Program-made: the position numbers and the translations under genes
The notes under the pieces: generated by a model
What the model saw: the letters and a program-made list of their open reading frames with translations, nothing else
Databases searched by the model: none
What the model was told of the DNA's origin: nothing
Source of the DNA: Paraburkholderia ginsengisoli NBRC 100965
GTDB lineage: Bacteria; Pseudomonadota; Gammaproteobacteria; Burkholderiales; Burkholderiaceae
Assembly (NCBI RefSeq): GCF_000739735.1
Contig: NZ_BBJF01000005.1
Coordinates: forward strand, 496,001-560,000
Length of the DNA stretch: 64,000 nucleotides
Direction of reading: 5' to 3'
Shown here: positions 25,745 through 34,547 of the stretch, piece after piece
How positions within the stretch are numbered: the stretch's first letter is position 1
Layout: the number at the start of each line of letters is the position of its first letter

Positions 25745-26389
25745 ATGAAGCTCTACTATGCTGAAACGCTCGCGCCACGCAAGGCATGCGCGGTGGCCGG
25801 ATACTTAGGGTTGCCAATCGAATATGTGTTCGTCGATCTGGGCAAGGGCGACGGCGAGCAGAAGAGTCCCGACTATCTCGCGATCAATCCGAACGGCACG
25901 GTGCCGAGCCTCGTCGACGGTGACAGAAAGCTGTGGGAAGCCGACGCCATCATCTGCCACCTCGCGCAGCGCGCGGGATCGGGCCTCTGGCCGCGCGACG
26001 CACAGCAGCAGATCGACGTCGTGCGCTGGCTGAGCTGGAACAATCAGCATCTATACCGGCACGGCAACGCACTTTACTTTGAGCACCTGATCAAGCGGTG
26101 GGTCGGCATGGGCGAACCCGACCCGTCGAAAGTCGAGGAAGCGCAGGGCTTTTTCCGCAAGCATGCGAGCGTGCTCGATCAGCATCTGACCGGACGCAAG
26201 TGGCTGCTCGGCGACGATCTGTCGGTCGCGGATTTTGCCGTCGGCGTGACGCTACCGTACGCGAAAAGCGCGGCGATACCGCTCGACGAATTTCCGGAGG
26301 TGCGGCGCTGGCACGATCAGTTGAACGCGTTCGACTCGTGGCGTAATCCATTTCCCGCGCGGCCTGCACAGACCGCGGCGCACGGGTGA
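25745..26389 (+). CDS. Glutathione S-transferase family protein
   Basis: A 214-residue GST: thioredoxin-fold domain in residues 1-80 (KLYYAETLAPRKACAVAGYLGLP, the cis-Pro segment NGTVPSLVDG, and EADAIICHLA for the glutathione gamma-glutamyl group), and a helical C-terminal domain (GRKWLLGDDLSVADFAVGVTL). It is 39 bases after the SRPBCC gene and probably belongs to the same operon. It would conjugate or reduce electrophilic compounds with glutathione; substrate unknown. Confidence 0.9.
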   Translation: MKLYYAETLAPRKACAVAGYLGLPIEYVFVDLGKGDGEQKSPDYLAINPNGTVPSLVDGDRKLWEADAIICHLAQRAGSGLWPRDAQQQIDVVRWLSWNNQHLYRHGNALYFEHLIKRWVGMGEPDPSKVEEAQGFFRKHASVLDQHLTGRKWLLGDDLSVADFAVGVTLPYAKSAAIPLDEFPEVRRWHDQLNAFDSWRNPFPARPAQTAAHG

Positions 26390-26399
26390 AGGGCGAAGT

Positions 26400-26624
26400 A
26401 TGTGCTGCGCGATCGTCGCACTGACAATGACCCTGCTGGCCGGCTGGCGCAGCCTATCGTCCACGTTCGTCGGCCGTATCGGACGATTGCGGCAGGTTGC
26501 ACTCGCGCTGATCGCAATCGCCGCGGCGGCCGGGTCCGCGATGGCGGCGGACCGGTTCGCGCAGGCCGATAGTGGGCAACTGTCGTTGCTCACGCCGATC
26601 TGTGGGGTGCATTTCATCAGGTAG
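26400..26624 (+). CDS. Possible small membrane protein after the GST gene
   Basis: A 74-codon frame starts 10 bases after the GST stop. It is hydrophobic in two blocks (about 3-15 and 31-49, the second ending AAAAGSAMAA like a signal peptide). The ribosome site (GAAGGG, 7 bases) is acceptable. I do not recognise the family; it may be a real small protein of the operon or chance. Confidence 0.35.
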   Translation: MCCAIVALTMTLLAGWRSLSSTFVGRIGRLRQVALALIAIAAAAGSAMAADRFAQADSGQLSLLTPICGVHFIR

Positions 26625-26749
26625 CGTCGTGCGTTGTCGTCGTGCGTCCTGAAAGCATGACGGCGCTTCACGCTTCTCGAAACAACCAGTCCGGCCGAAT
26701 TGCCGTATCGTACGAAGTCACGCGTCTCATTGCGGATCGAGGGTACGTC

Positions 26750-27766
26750 ATGGCACTTTCGTCGAAACACGATGGGCGTCGCATCGACAGACGCCGGTTT
26801 CTGCGTGCGGCGGGCGGCGCGGCGATCGGCTTGCCGGTGTCGCTCGCATTGTCAGGGCTAACGGCGGCTCAATCGCCAGCCCATACTCAAACGCCCGCTG
26901 CAACGCCATCCGCCACGACGACGCCGCTGCCGCGCATGGCCCAGCGCGCGATCCCTGCCACGGGCGAACGCGTGCCGGTAATAGGCTGCGGCACCTGGCG
27001 CACCTTCGACGTCGGCGACGATCCCGCCGCGCGCGCCCAACTCGCCGACGTGCTGCGCATCCTCTTCGAAGCCGGCGGTTCGGTGATCGATTCGTCGCCG
27101 ATGTACGGCTCGTCGGAAGCCGTCGCCGGAGCGCTGCTCACCCAACTCGACGCGCACCGCCAGGCGTTCGTCGCGACCAAGGTCTGGACCGACGGACGCG
27201 ATGCAGGCATCGCGCAGATGGAAGAATCGCTGCGCCGTTTCCAGCAGCCGCGCATCGACCTGATGCAGGTTCACAATCTGCTCGACTGGCGCACGCAAAT
27301 CGCGACGTTGCGCGACTGGAAAGCACGCGGGCGGATTCGCCATATCGGCATCACGCACTACACGTCGAGCGCCTTCGGCGAAGTCGCGGCTGTGATGCGC
27401 AGCGAAAAGCCCGACTTCGTGCAGATCAACTATGCCGCCGACGACCGCGTTGCCGAAGAACGCATCCTGCCGCTCGCGGCGGAACTGGGCATCGGCGTGG
27501 TGATCAACCAGCCGTTCGGCGGTGGCGGCCTGCTCGCGCGCGTCGTCAAAACGCCGTTGCCCGAATGGGCGGCGGAGATCGGCTGCACGAGCTGGGCGCA
27601 GGTCCTGCTGAAGTTCGTGCTCGCGCATCCGGCGGTGACCGTGGTGATTCCCGGCACGGGCCGTCCGCAGTACATGGCCGACAACGTTCGGGCCGGCTCC
27701 GGTCCGTTGCCCGACAAAGCGATGCGCGCGCGGATCGTGGCGGCGGTGAACTCAATAGCTAGTTAA
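26750..27766 (+). CDS. Aldo/keto reductase with Tat signal
   Basis: A 338-residue exported aldo/keto reductase. The N-terminus has a twin-arginine signal (RRIDRRRFLRAAGGAAIG) followed by a hydrophobic stretch and a Thr/Pro-rich linker to about residue 65. The TIM barrel follows: D and Y in VIDSSPMYGSSEAV, K in FVATKVWTDG and H in MQVHNLLDW give the Asp-Tyr-Lys-His tetrad. Tat export suggests it folds with NADP(H) in the cytoplasm first. The ATG at 26750 has GAGGG 8 bases upstream; an in-frame start further upstream would displace the Tat motif. Substrate unknown. Confidence 0.88.
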   Translation: MALSSKHDGRRIDRRRFLRAAGGAAIGLPVSLALSGLTAAQSPAHTQTPAATPSATTTPLPRMAQRAIPATGERVPVIGCGTWRTFDVGDDPAARAQLADVLRILFEAGGSVIDSSPMYGSSEAVAGALLTQLDAHRQAFVATKVWTDGRDAGIAQMEESLRRFQQPRIDLMQVHNLLDWRTQIATLRDWKARGRIRHIGITHYTSSAFGEVAAVMRSEKPDFVQINYAADDRVAEERILPLAAELGIGVVINQPFGGGGLLARVVKTPLPEWAAEIGCTSWAQVLLKFVLAHPAVTVVIPGTGRPQYMADNVRAGSGPLPDKAMRARIVAAVNSIAS

Positions 27767-28324
27767 AATTAAATCCTATTTGAACGCTGTTGAAATAGTC
27801 AACGCATTTGCAGTCGAGTTTTCAGGCTTCCTTAGCACAATACGGAACAGAGAAAAATAAAATTTTCCGTAGTAAGGCGCCATATTCCGTTTTCGCATCG
27901 ATTAACTCTACCGATTACCACTCCCATTCGAATTGCATACACGAAGCACTCGCGCAGGAAAGATTGTGAAAGGAAGTTGACACGAGAACGTTTGCCAAAC
28001 TAGGCTACGCACTGTCGTCCAGAAACCGACCTCGATATTTCTTCTTATCTGCCCGCAGACGCAGGCATGCCTTCGTTTTCCGGTTGGTCGGACGTCGCAT
28101 GGATGTTCAGTAAGGCGTTTCACGCAGTCTTTTTGAAAGCATTGTAATAAAAATGGATCGTGATTAAAAAATCAGCCGCCAGTGCTGAGGCGTCAACACG
28201 TCCATTCATTCTCGCTAGCAATTCGGTGCTGGTGCGGGAGACCTTTTTCGCTGAAAAACACAGAAACACAGCAGAAGCACTCAACGCACTTTCTTTAAGC
28301 CGATTTTGTCAGTCGAGGATTAAA
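27767..28324. other. AT-rich intergenic region before the M1 aminopeptidase
   Basis: 558 bases, visibly lower in GC than its surroundings. A perfect -35 TTGACA at 27977-27982 is followed after 18 bases by TAGGCT (28001-28006), a weak -10, giving a possible promoter with a leader of about 310 bases. No protein gene was found. The low GC could mark a regulatory region or a short foreign insert. Confidence 0.5.
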
Positions 28325-30490
28325 ATGCGTATAAATTTCCGATTGCAGATACAGTGCCTGGCGCTAGCCGGCATCACGGCGCTGGCGGGATGCGGCGGCA
28401 GCGACGGCTCGTCCGCGTTGTCGAGCAAGTCCGCACAGACGCCGGCCGCCGCTTCCGACGCGGCACCGGTTGCGCTGGCCGCGCCGCCCGCCGCGAACAC
28501 GTCGATCGACAAGACCGTGCCGCCGGTGGAGTTGCCCGACACGGTCACGCCGGTCAACTACAAGCTGTGGTTCCGGCCGAACCCGGCACTGTCTTCGTTC
28601 GACGGCCGCGCGGACGTGCAGATCAAGGTGCTCAAGGCGGTCAACGCAATCACGATTGCCGGACACCGTGTCAAGTTCGTCAACGGCTCGATCACGCTGC
28701 AACCGGGCAACATCCCGTTGATCGCCACGCCGCAGGACGACGGCGATTTCTATCAGCTGCGGCCGGTGAGCGGCCAGATCGCCGCGGGCAACTATTCGCT
28801 GCACATGGAGTGGAGCGGCATCATCAACTTCAAGACCTATGACGATCCGGTCGCGAAGACCGGCGGCAGTTGCGGTGACGATCCCTATCCCGGCTGCTCC
28901 GCTGCCGAAGGCGTATTCCGCGTCGACCTGAAGGCGACCGACGGCACCACGAGCGGCGCGATCCTCACGCAAGGCGAATCGAACCTCGCCCGTCAATGGT
29001 TCCCCGGCTGGGACGAACCCGCGTTCCGTCCGACCTACGAGGTGAGCGCGGAAGTCCCGCAGAACTGGAAGGTCGTGTCGAACGCGGCCGAGAAGCCGGC
29101 GGTCAACGTGGATAGCGGCTACAAGCTGGTGTCGTTCGAGAAGACGCCGCCTATGCCGTCGTATCTGCTGTTCTTTGGCGGCGGCCAGTTCGACATTCTC
29201 GAAGACGACTTCACGAGCCCGCTGCCCGACGGCAAGGGTCTGCATCTGCGCATCTTCACGCCGCCCGGTATGCGTGACTGGGCGAAGCCGGCGATGCAGC
29301 AGACCAAGCAGGCGCTCGATTACTACTATCGCTACACCGGCATCTCGTTGCCGCTCACCAAGTTCGACACGATCGCCGCCAACGATGCGTTCAAGGAACA
29401 GAAGGACCTGAACTTCGGCGGCATGGAGAACTGGGGGGCGATTCTCGAATTCGCCGACGACATCCTCCCGGCCCCCGGCACGACGATGTCCGATTACGGC
29501 GTGACTGTGCTCACGCACGAAGCCGCACACCAGTGGTTCGGCGATCTCGTCACGCTCGACTGGTGGGACGACGTGTGGCTGAACGAATCGTTCGCGACGT
29601 TCTTCGAGAACAAGACCAAGGTGCGCTTCTTCCCGGATCGTTTCAGCTGGGTCGACGACGTGAAGAACAAGTACGCGGTGATCAACGCGGATCTGAAGTC
29701 CACCGCGTTCCCGGTGCAGCCGAACTTCAACGGTTGGGCGTCGAACGATTTCGTGCTGAGTGCGAGCGCATTCACGTACGACAAGGGGGGCCATGTGCTG
29801 AAGATGCTGGAGAACTATCTCGGCGAAGACGTGATGCGCCGTGGCCTGCAAACGTATCTGGCCGACTATTCGCTCGGCAACGGTACGCCGAAGCGTCTGT
29901 GGGACGAACTGGCCAAGGCGAGCGGCGAACCGATGGTGGCGATCGGCGACAGCTTCGTGCGGCAAACGGGCGTCCCGTTGATCTCGCTCGACACCCAGTG
30001 CGATCTGACGACGAACCAGACAGTGGTCACGCTGAAACAGTCGCCGTTCCCGAACCAGAACGCGTATCCGGGCACGCAGTGGACGATTCCGTTGACGCTC
30101 GCGTACGGCGACGGACTGACCTCGCGCAAGACGGTCGCGATGAAGAACACGCAGACTCAGGTGCGGCTGAACGGTTGCTCGGCGGTGCTCGCCGATCCGA
30201 GCGGTCTCGACTACTACGTGACCAACTACAGCAACAACGCGTGGAGTCAGTTGCTCGCGCAGGGCAGCGCGTTGCAGGATCCGGTGCTGCTGACCAGCCT
30301 GCAACTCGAGGCGAAGCTGCTGGTGAAGAACGGTCTCGCGGACCCGTCGCGGGAAACGAGCATCGGCTCGCTGAGCCCGACGGTCACGCCGCTCGCGCGT
30401 CAGTTGACGACCGTCGCGCCGACCACACAGTCGCTGCGTCCTGCAATCCGCTATCAGGGCAAGCTCAGGCAGAAGCCGCAGGCGCAGTGA
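28325..30490 (+). CDS. Lipid-anchored M1 family aminopeptidase
   Basis: A 721-residue zinc metallopeptidase removing N-terminal amino acids from peptides. The signal peptide ends in LAGC, so Cys23 is lipidated and the enzyme sits outside the inner membrane, unlike the cytoplasmic PepN. The exopeptidase motif GGMEN is at 365-369; the zinc site is H398-E399-x-x-H402 with E421 exactly 18 residues later (NESFA). The C-terminal half is shorter than in PepN (about 870). The ATG at 28325 follows GAGGA by 7 bases and begins the signal peptide; an upstream in-frame start would disrupt it. A strong terminator follows. Confidence 0.92.
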   Translation: MRINFRLQIQCLALAGITALAGCGGSDGSSALSSKSAQTPAAASDAAPVALAAPPAANTSIDKTVPPVELPDTVTPVNYKLWFRPNPALSSFDGRADVQIKVLKAVNAITIAGHRVKFVNGSITLQPGNIPLIATPQDDGDFYQLRPVSGQIAAGNYSLHMEWSGIINFKTYDDPVAKTGGSCGDDPYPGCSAAEGVFRVDLKATDGTTSGAILTQGESNLARQWFPGWDEPAFRPTYEVSAEVPQNWKVVSNAAEKPAVNVDSGYKLVSFEKTPPMPSYLLFFGGGQFDILEDDFTSPLPDGKGLHLRIFTPPGMRDWAKPAMQQTKQALDYYYRYTGISLPLTKFDTIAANDAFKEQKDLNFGGMENWGAILEFADDILPAPGTTMSDYGVTVLTHEAAHQWFGDLVTLDWWDDVWLNESFATFFENKTKVRFFPDRFSWVDDVKNKYAVINADLKSTAFPVQPNFNGWASNDFVLSASAFTYDKGGHVLKMLENYLGEDVMRRGLQTYLADYSLGNGTPKRLWDELAKASGEPMVAIGDSFVRQTGVPLISLDTQCDLTTNQTVVTLKQSPFPNQNAYPGTQWTIPLTLAYGDGLTSRKTVAMKNTQTQVRLNGCSAVLADPSGLDYYVTNYSNNAWSQLLAQGSALQDPVLLTSLQLEAKLLVKNGLADPSRETSIGSLSPTVTPLARQLTTVAPTTQSLRPAIRYQGKLRQKPQAQ

Positions 30491-30523
30491 GGAGGATGTC
30501 GTAAGGGAGCGCAATGGCAATAA

Positions 30524-30570
30524 GGCGCCCGCATCGCAGCATCATGCGAAGCGGGCCGCCAGTTTTTTTT
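30524..30570 (+). terminator. Rho-independent terminator of the M1 aminopeptidase gene
   Basis: GGCGCCCGC (30524-30532) pairs with GCGGGCCGCC (30551-30560) with one bulged base, enclosing a TCGC/GCGA inner stem; it is followed by eight T residues at 30563-30570. Confidence 0.85.
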
Positions 30571-30691
30571 CAGCGCATCGCACGACGCAGGAATAAAACC
30601 GGCGCAAGACCGGTCATGCCTCATGAACCGAGTCGCAAAGGCCGCCGCACGATTGTGCGGCTCGCCCGCGAATCCTTATCGTGAGGTCACC

Positions 30692-31636
30692 ATGTCGTCA
30701 CATCATTCATTCGATCCGGCGCGTCGCGGCGCGCTGAAATGTCTTGCGTTCGGCGGGCTCGGCACCGTGTTCGTGCTGACGGGCGGCGTGCTCACGCCGG
30801 TCGAACTGGCGCTCGCCGCCGACGCGACAAAGCCGGCGGCCATGCAGGGCGTGCCGCTCTTCCTGCAGATCAGCGACACGCATATCGGCTTCAACAAGGA
30901 GGCCAACCCGGACGTCGCGGGTACGCTGAAGCAGACCATCGACTTCGTCAACGCGATGCCGGTCAAGCCCGCGCTGGCGATCCATACGGGCGACATCACG
31001 CATCTGTCGAAGGCGTCGGAGTTCGATCTCGCGGCGCAGCTGATGTCTGGCCTGAAGATCACGGAACTGCACACCGTGCCCGGCGAGCACGACGTGACGG
31101 ACGGCCCCGGCACCGAATACTTCAGCCGCTTCGGGCAGGCGTCGGACAACAAGGGCTATTACAGCTTCGATCATCAGGGCGTGCACTTCGTCGGCCTCGT
31201 CAACGTGATGCACTTCAAGCCGAACGGCCTCGGTGGTCTCGGCGACGAGCAGCTCGCGTGGCTCGAAAGCGATCTCAAGGGACGCGCGTCGAGCACGCCG
31301 ATCGTCGTGTTCGCGCACATGCCGATGTGGACCATCTACGAGCCGTGGGGCTGGGGCACGGGCGACGCGGGCCAGGCGATGAGCTACCTGAAGCGTTTCG
31401 GCTCGGTGACGGTGCTCAACGGCCATATTCATCAGATCGTGTCGAAGGTCGAAGGCAATATCACCTTCCACACCGCGCGTTCGACGGCCTATCCGCAGCC
31501 GAGCGCCGGCATCGGCGACGGACCCGGGCCGCTGAAAGTGGCAAGCGATCAGCTTCCCAGAATGCTCGGCGTCACCAGCATCAGCATTGCGCAGCATCCA
31601 CTGAAGGCGACGCTCGCCGATACCACGCTGGTCTGA
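30692..31636 (+). CDS. Exported metallophosphoesterase
   Basis: A 314-residue calcineurin-like phosphoesterase with a Tat-like export signal (RRGALKCLAFGGLGTVFVLTGGV). Metal ligands: D62 and H64 (SDTHIG), D101 (HTGDITH), H in VVFAHMPMW and the pair in NGHIHQ. The usual GN(H/D) motif reads GEHD at 131-134, so Glu132 takes the place of the metal-bridging Asn. The start at 30692 follows GAGGT by 7 bases. It is 66 bases before a cupredoxin gene, and the pair looks like an operon. Substrate is unknown; phosphodiesters outside the cytoplasm are likely. Confidence 0.87.
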   Translation: MSSHHSFDPARRGALKCLAFGGLGTVFVLTGGVLTPVELALAADATKPAAMQGVPLFLQISDTHIGFNKEANPDVAGTLKQTIDFVNAMPVKPALAIHTGDITHLSKASEFDLAAQLMSGLKITELHTVPGEHDVTDGPGTEYFSRFGQASDNKGYYSFDHQGVHFVGLVNVMHFKPNGLGGLGDEQLAWLESDLKGRASSTPIVVFAHMPMWTIYEPWGWGTGDAGQAMSYLKRFGSVTVLNGHIHQIVSKVEGNITFHTARSTAYPQPSAGIGDGPGPLKVASDQLPRMLGVTSISIAQHPLKATLADTTLV

Positions 31637-31702
31637 TCGCGGACCGTTCCGTATGCAGCACTTAAAACTCAGCACTCAGCATTCACGCAAAGGAGATTAG
31701 TC

Positions 31703-32047
31703 ATGCAAACTAACAGGATGAGCCGCGCGCTTCGGGTTCTGCTCGGCGGCGCCGCGCTGATCGCGGCATCGGCGGGACTGTACGCGGCGCACGCGGAAAC
31801 GCCCGGCGCGGTGGTCATCAAGAACTTCATGTTTTCGCCGATGGCGCTCACGGTGAAGGCCGGCTCGACCGTGACCTGGAAGAATCTGGACGGCGAGCCG
31901 CATACGGTCGTCAACGACGCCGGCCTGTTCCGTTCCGCAGCGCTCGATCAGAACGACTCGTATCAGTTCAAGTTCGACAAGCCCGGCGTCTATAACGTGT
32001 TTTGCGGCATCCATCCGAACATGAAAGAGACCATCACCGTGCAGTAG
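31703..32047 (+). CDS. Periplasmic cupredoxin (amicyanin/plastocyanin-like)
   Basis: A 114-residue blue copper protein. Residues 1-31 are a signal peptide. The type 1 copper ligands are H67 (GEPHTVV), C101, H104 and M107 in FCGIHPNMK, all present. It would carry one electron in the periplasm or act as a copper-binding subunit. AAGGAG precedes the ATG by 8 bases. It follows the metallophosphoesterase gene; no oxidase or dehydrogenase partner is nearby. Confidence 0.92.
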   Translation: MQTNRMSRALRVLLGGAALIAASAGLYAAHAETPGAVVIKNFMFSPMALTVKAGSTVTWKNLDGEPHTVVNDAGLFRSAALDQNDSYQFKFDKPGVYNVFCGIHPNMKETITVQ

Positions 32048-32060
32048 TCAACGCAGCCGT

Positions 32061-33128
32061 TCACGCGGTATGCAGCTCGCTAAGCCGGCAAAGCAGAATG
32101 CCGTAGCCGCTCAGGTGGCCGAGATACACGCTCGTGAATACGCTGGCGCCCGGCAGGTCTTCGATCAGATGGCGCAGCTCTTCCATCTGCAGCGGCGGCC
32201 TCGGCAACGGCGGCCGCTCGACCCGCAGATCCGCCGCCTCGGCCAGTTGCCGGTGCGCCGCCACCAGCGTGCCAAGGCGCGCGAAGAAGGCTTCGCGCCA
32301 CGACGCATCGAGCGCGGCGAACTGATCGTGGAACGTGTCCATCGTCTCCAGAAAATTGACCAATGAATCGAAGACTTCCTGATAGCACGCGAAAAGCGGC
32401 GCCCGTGCGCGATTGCGCGCCAGATGCGGCGAGACCCAGGCCTGCTCGATATCGGTTTTCAGCAGCTGGTGCGCCTGCTTGAGATTGGTGCTCAGCGCGC
32501 GCAGTTTTGCGGCAGCGGGTTTGATCTGCGCGCGCGCCAGGGTGCCGGCGGCGAGTTGGGCGAAGGTGTCGGTCGCCTGCTCGTTGCCGTCGTTGACGAG
32601 CGTGTTCGCCCAGTAGCCGTGATCGGGCGGAAAGGCCACCTCCTGGATGATGAAGCCGAGCAGCATACCCAGCACCACACCGATCAGACGCTGTTCGAGC
32701 AGCGGCAGATGTTCGCCGGTGTAGAGCACGAGGGTCATCGGCACGGTGACGCTGGTCATCTGGAACAGCGACGGCCTCAGGCCGGCGGTGCCGAAGATCA
32801 CCACCGGCAGCAGCAATGCGCCCAGCCAGAGGTGAGGCGCGGTCAGCCAGATCAGCAGCGTGCCCAGCGGCATCGCGACGACATTGGACAGCACGCGCTT
32901 GTAGAAGTAGCTTCTGGCCGCCGAAATCGAGCTTCCCAGCGCCAGCGTCAGCATGGCCGAACCGGCGAGCGACACTGCGGCATCGGGATAGCCAAGCAGC
33001 GAAGGAATGAAGAAGCCGATCCAGAGGCCCAGTGTCAGCTTCGTGTATTTCGCCGTTTCGGACAGAGAGAAGCGCGCGAGGGCACGGCGAAACGGCGTGA
33101 GCGGCTTGTGGGAGTAGACGTTGGACAT
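32061..33128 (-). CDS. FUSC-type aromatic acid exporter-like membrane protein
   Basis: A 355-residue protein with about six membrane segments in residues 30-185 and a soluble helical C-terminal part (190-355). GYPDAAVSLAGSAMLTLALGSS and LLEQRLIGVVLGMLLGFIIQEVAFPP resemble the FUSC/AaeB and YccS group, which exports aromatic acids or other toxic small molecules. Full AaeB proteins have two such halves; this has one. The start at 33128 (MSNVYSHKPLTPFRRAL) lacks a clear ribosome site, so it is tentative. Convergent with the cupredoxin gene. Confidence 0.75.
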   Translation of the reverse strand: MSNVYSHKPLTPFRRALARFSLSETAKYTKLTLGLWIGFFIPSLLGYPDAAVSLAGSAMLTLALGSSISAARSYFYKRVLSNVVAMPLGTLLIWLTAPHLWLGALLLPVVIFGTAGLRPSLFQMTSVTVPMTLVLYTGEHLPLLEQRLIGVVLGMLLGFIIQEVAFPPDHGYWANTLVNDGNEQATDTFAQLAAGTLARAQIKPAAAKLRALSTNLKQAHQLLKTDIEQAWVSPHLARNRARAPLFACYQEVFDSLVNFLETMDTFHDQFAALDASWREAFFARLGTLVAAHRQLAEAADLRVERPPLPRPPLQMEELRHLIEDLPGASVFTSVYLGHLSGYGILLCRLSELHTA

Positions 33129-33617
33129 GGTTTTTATGTGAACCGATGACGTTAAGCCAGGCGCGGCAACAGGTGGACGTGACCTTACCATTGCGGTCGC
33201 AGCCTTCGGAACCCGACGGTAGCCGGCCGGCCCGGCGAGGCGTCGAGCGAAAACGCGTTTCAAGCGACCGCCGGGAAGCGGCGCGCGGGACGTATCGATG
33301 GGCTTGGTTGTTGCGTGCAGAAAAGCCACGCGGCGGCCGATGCCGTGGATGCTCGCGCAAACCCGCGAGCAGAAAGGCGGGCGCGGCACATGCGCGATCG
33401 GCGGCAGCGCCGGCGGCCCATGCCGCTTGAATTTTTTACCCGTTTTTAGCGCGCAAAACGCGGACTGGCGCAGCGGCGTTTAAAGCGCCGACACTCTGTT
33501 GTCGCCGGGTGAGGAGCGGCGTACATTCCTTCCTTGCATCGACCTTGCGACGTCGCGTGATCGAAGTCTGATAGTGGCTTGTCAGCCAGAAGTAAGACGT
33601 ACTCCGGAGTAATTGCA
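33129..33617. other. Intergenic region between FUSC-like and unknown membrane protein genes
   Basis: 489 bases between divergent genes. GCGGC-CCAT-GCCGC (33413-33426) followed by TTGAATTTTTT is a weak + strand terminator-like element, and CGGCG/CGCCG flank TTTAAAG at 33472-33488. No gene of coding character was seen. Confidence 0.5.
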
Positions 33618-34547
33618 ATGGCTAACGATTCCGACATGCCTCAATCCGAAACCGAGGGTCCCGGGAGCGCTTTCGACACTCGCGGCCCGCGTCCCACGAC
33701 TGCGTCGCCGCCTGCCTTCGGCCGCCTCGCGCTCTGCATAGCCGCCGCCGGTGCGTTGGCGTTCGGCGTGCTGGGCACCGTCGCTTACGGCGTCTGGTTC
33801 AATCACGATCAGCAGACGTATGCCGAGGCCATCGCAGGTGTGCGGCAGGCGCTTGGGATGCCCGGTTCGACCTCAGTGGCGGCCGCAGGCGCGACGAACG
33901 GGAGACTGGCGGAGCCGGTCGCCTTGCACGAGGCCGCGGAGCCGGCTGCCGTGCCGGGCACTGCCACGGCCACGACCACGTCGCAGAACATGACGACAGC
34001 GCCCGCGCTCACGTCGGCCGGCCCGGCTAACGCAGTCACCGCCACGTCCGCGCCTGCCACGGCCGCGACGGCACCGGACTCACCGACCGTCGCGCCGCCG
34101 GGCGCGCCTACGCCGAATATGGCTTCGAGCACGAAGACATCGCTGGTGTCGGACGGCGAAGAGGGCAGCAGGCAGGCCGTCTGGTCCGGGCAGGTCGCGC
34201 GAACCCGGGCGGTGGCGAATCCGCCGCAGACCACGCTCGCCGACGCGACCTCCACGACGTCCGCGCGTTCACTGTCACCATCGCCGTCACCGCGTTCGAG
34301 CCGGCGCGCGACCAACGCCGCCGATCCCGCGACCCAGCAAGCCACCTCCGGCCGCACGGGCAAGGATGCACGAGCCGCACAACCCGAGCGCCGCGTTGCG
34401 TCCTCGAATGCGAACGCCAACGCGAATGCGGCGAACGCGCGCCATAAGAACAGTCTGTTCGCGCGAATGGACCTGTTGTTTCGACGCGTGAACTATCCGC
34501 AACATGACAGCGGACGCCAGCAACAAGACCTCTACTCGCATCCCTGA
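33618..34547 (+). CDS. Low-complexity membrane-anchored protein of unknown function
   Basis: A 309-residue protein that I do not assign to a family. Residues 35-58 form one membrane segment. Residues 75-275 are almost entirely Ala/Thr/Pro/Ser with few charged residues, probably a disordered periplasmic tether. The final 35 residues are different in character (KNSLFARMDLLFRRVNYPQ, with several basic and aromatic residues) and look like a conserved tip. The ATG at 33618 follows CGGAGT by about 8 bases. Its 3' end overlaps the diguanylate cyclase frame by 44 bases, suggesting coupled expression and a shared surface or cell-envelope role. Confidence 0.65.
   Translation: MANDSDMPQSETEGPGSAFDTRGPRPTTASPPAFGRLALCIAAAGALAFGVLGTVAYGVWFNHDQQTYAEAIAGVRQALGMPGSTSVAAAGATNGRLAEPVALHEAAEPAAVPGTATATTTSQNMTTAPALTSAGPANAVTATSAPATAATAPDSPTVAPPGAPTPNMASSTKTSLVSDGEEGSRQAVWSGQVARTRAVANPPQTTLADATSTTSARSLSPSPSPRSSRRATNAADPATQQATSGRTGKDARAAQPERRVASSNANANANAANARHKNSLFARMDLLFRRVNYPQHDSGRQQQDLYSHP

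Noticed and set aside
28364..30520. 718-codon open frame on the minus strand opposite the M1 aminopeptidase
   Set aside because: Shadow of a strongly supported gene; no motif or ribosome site.
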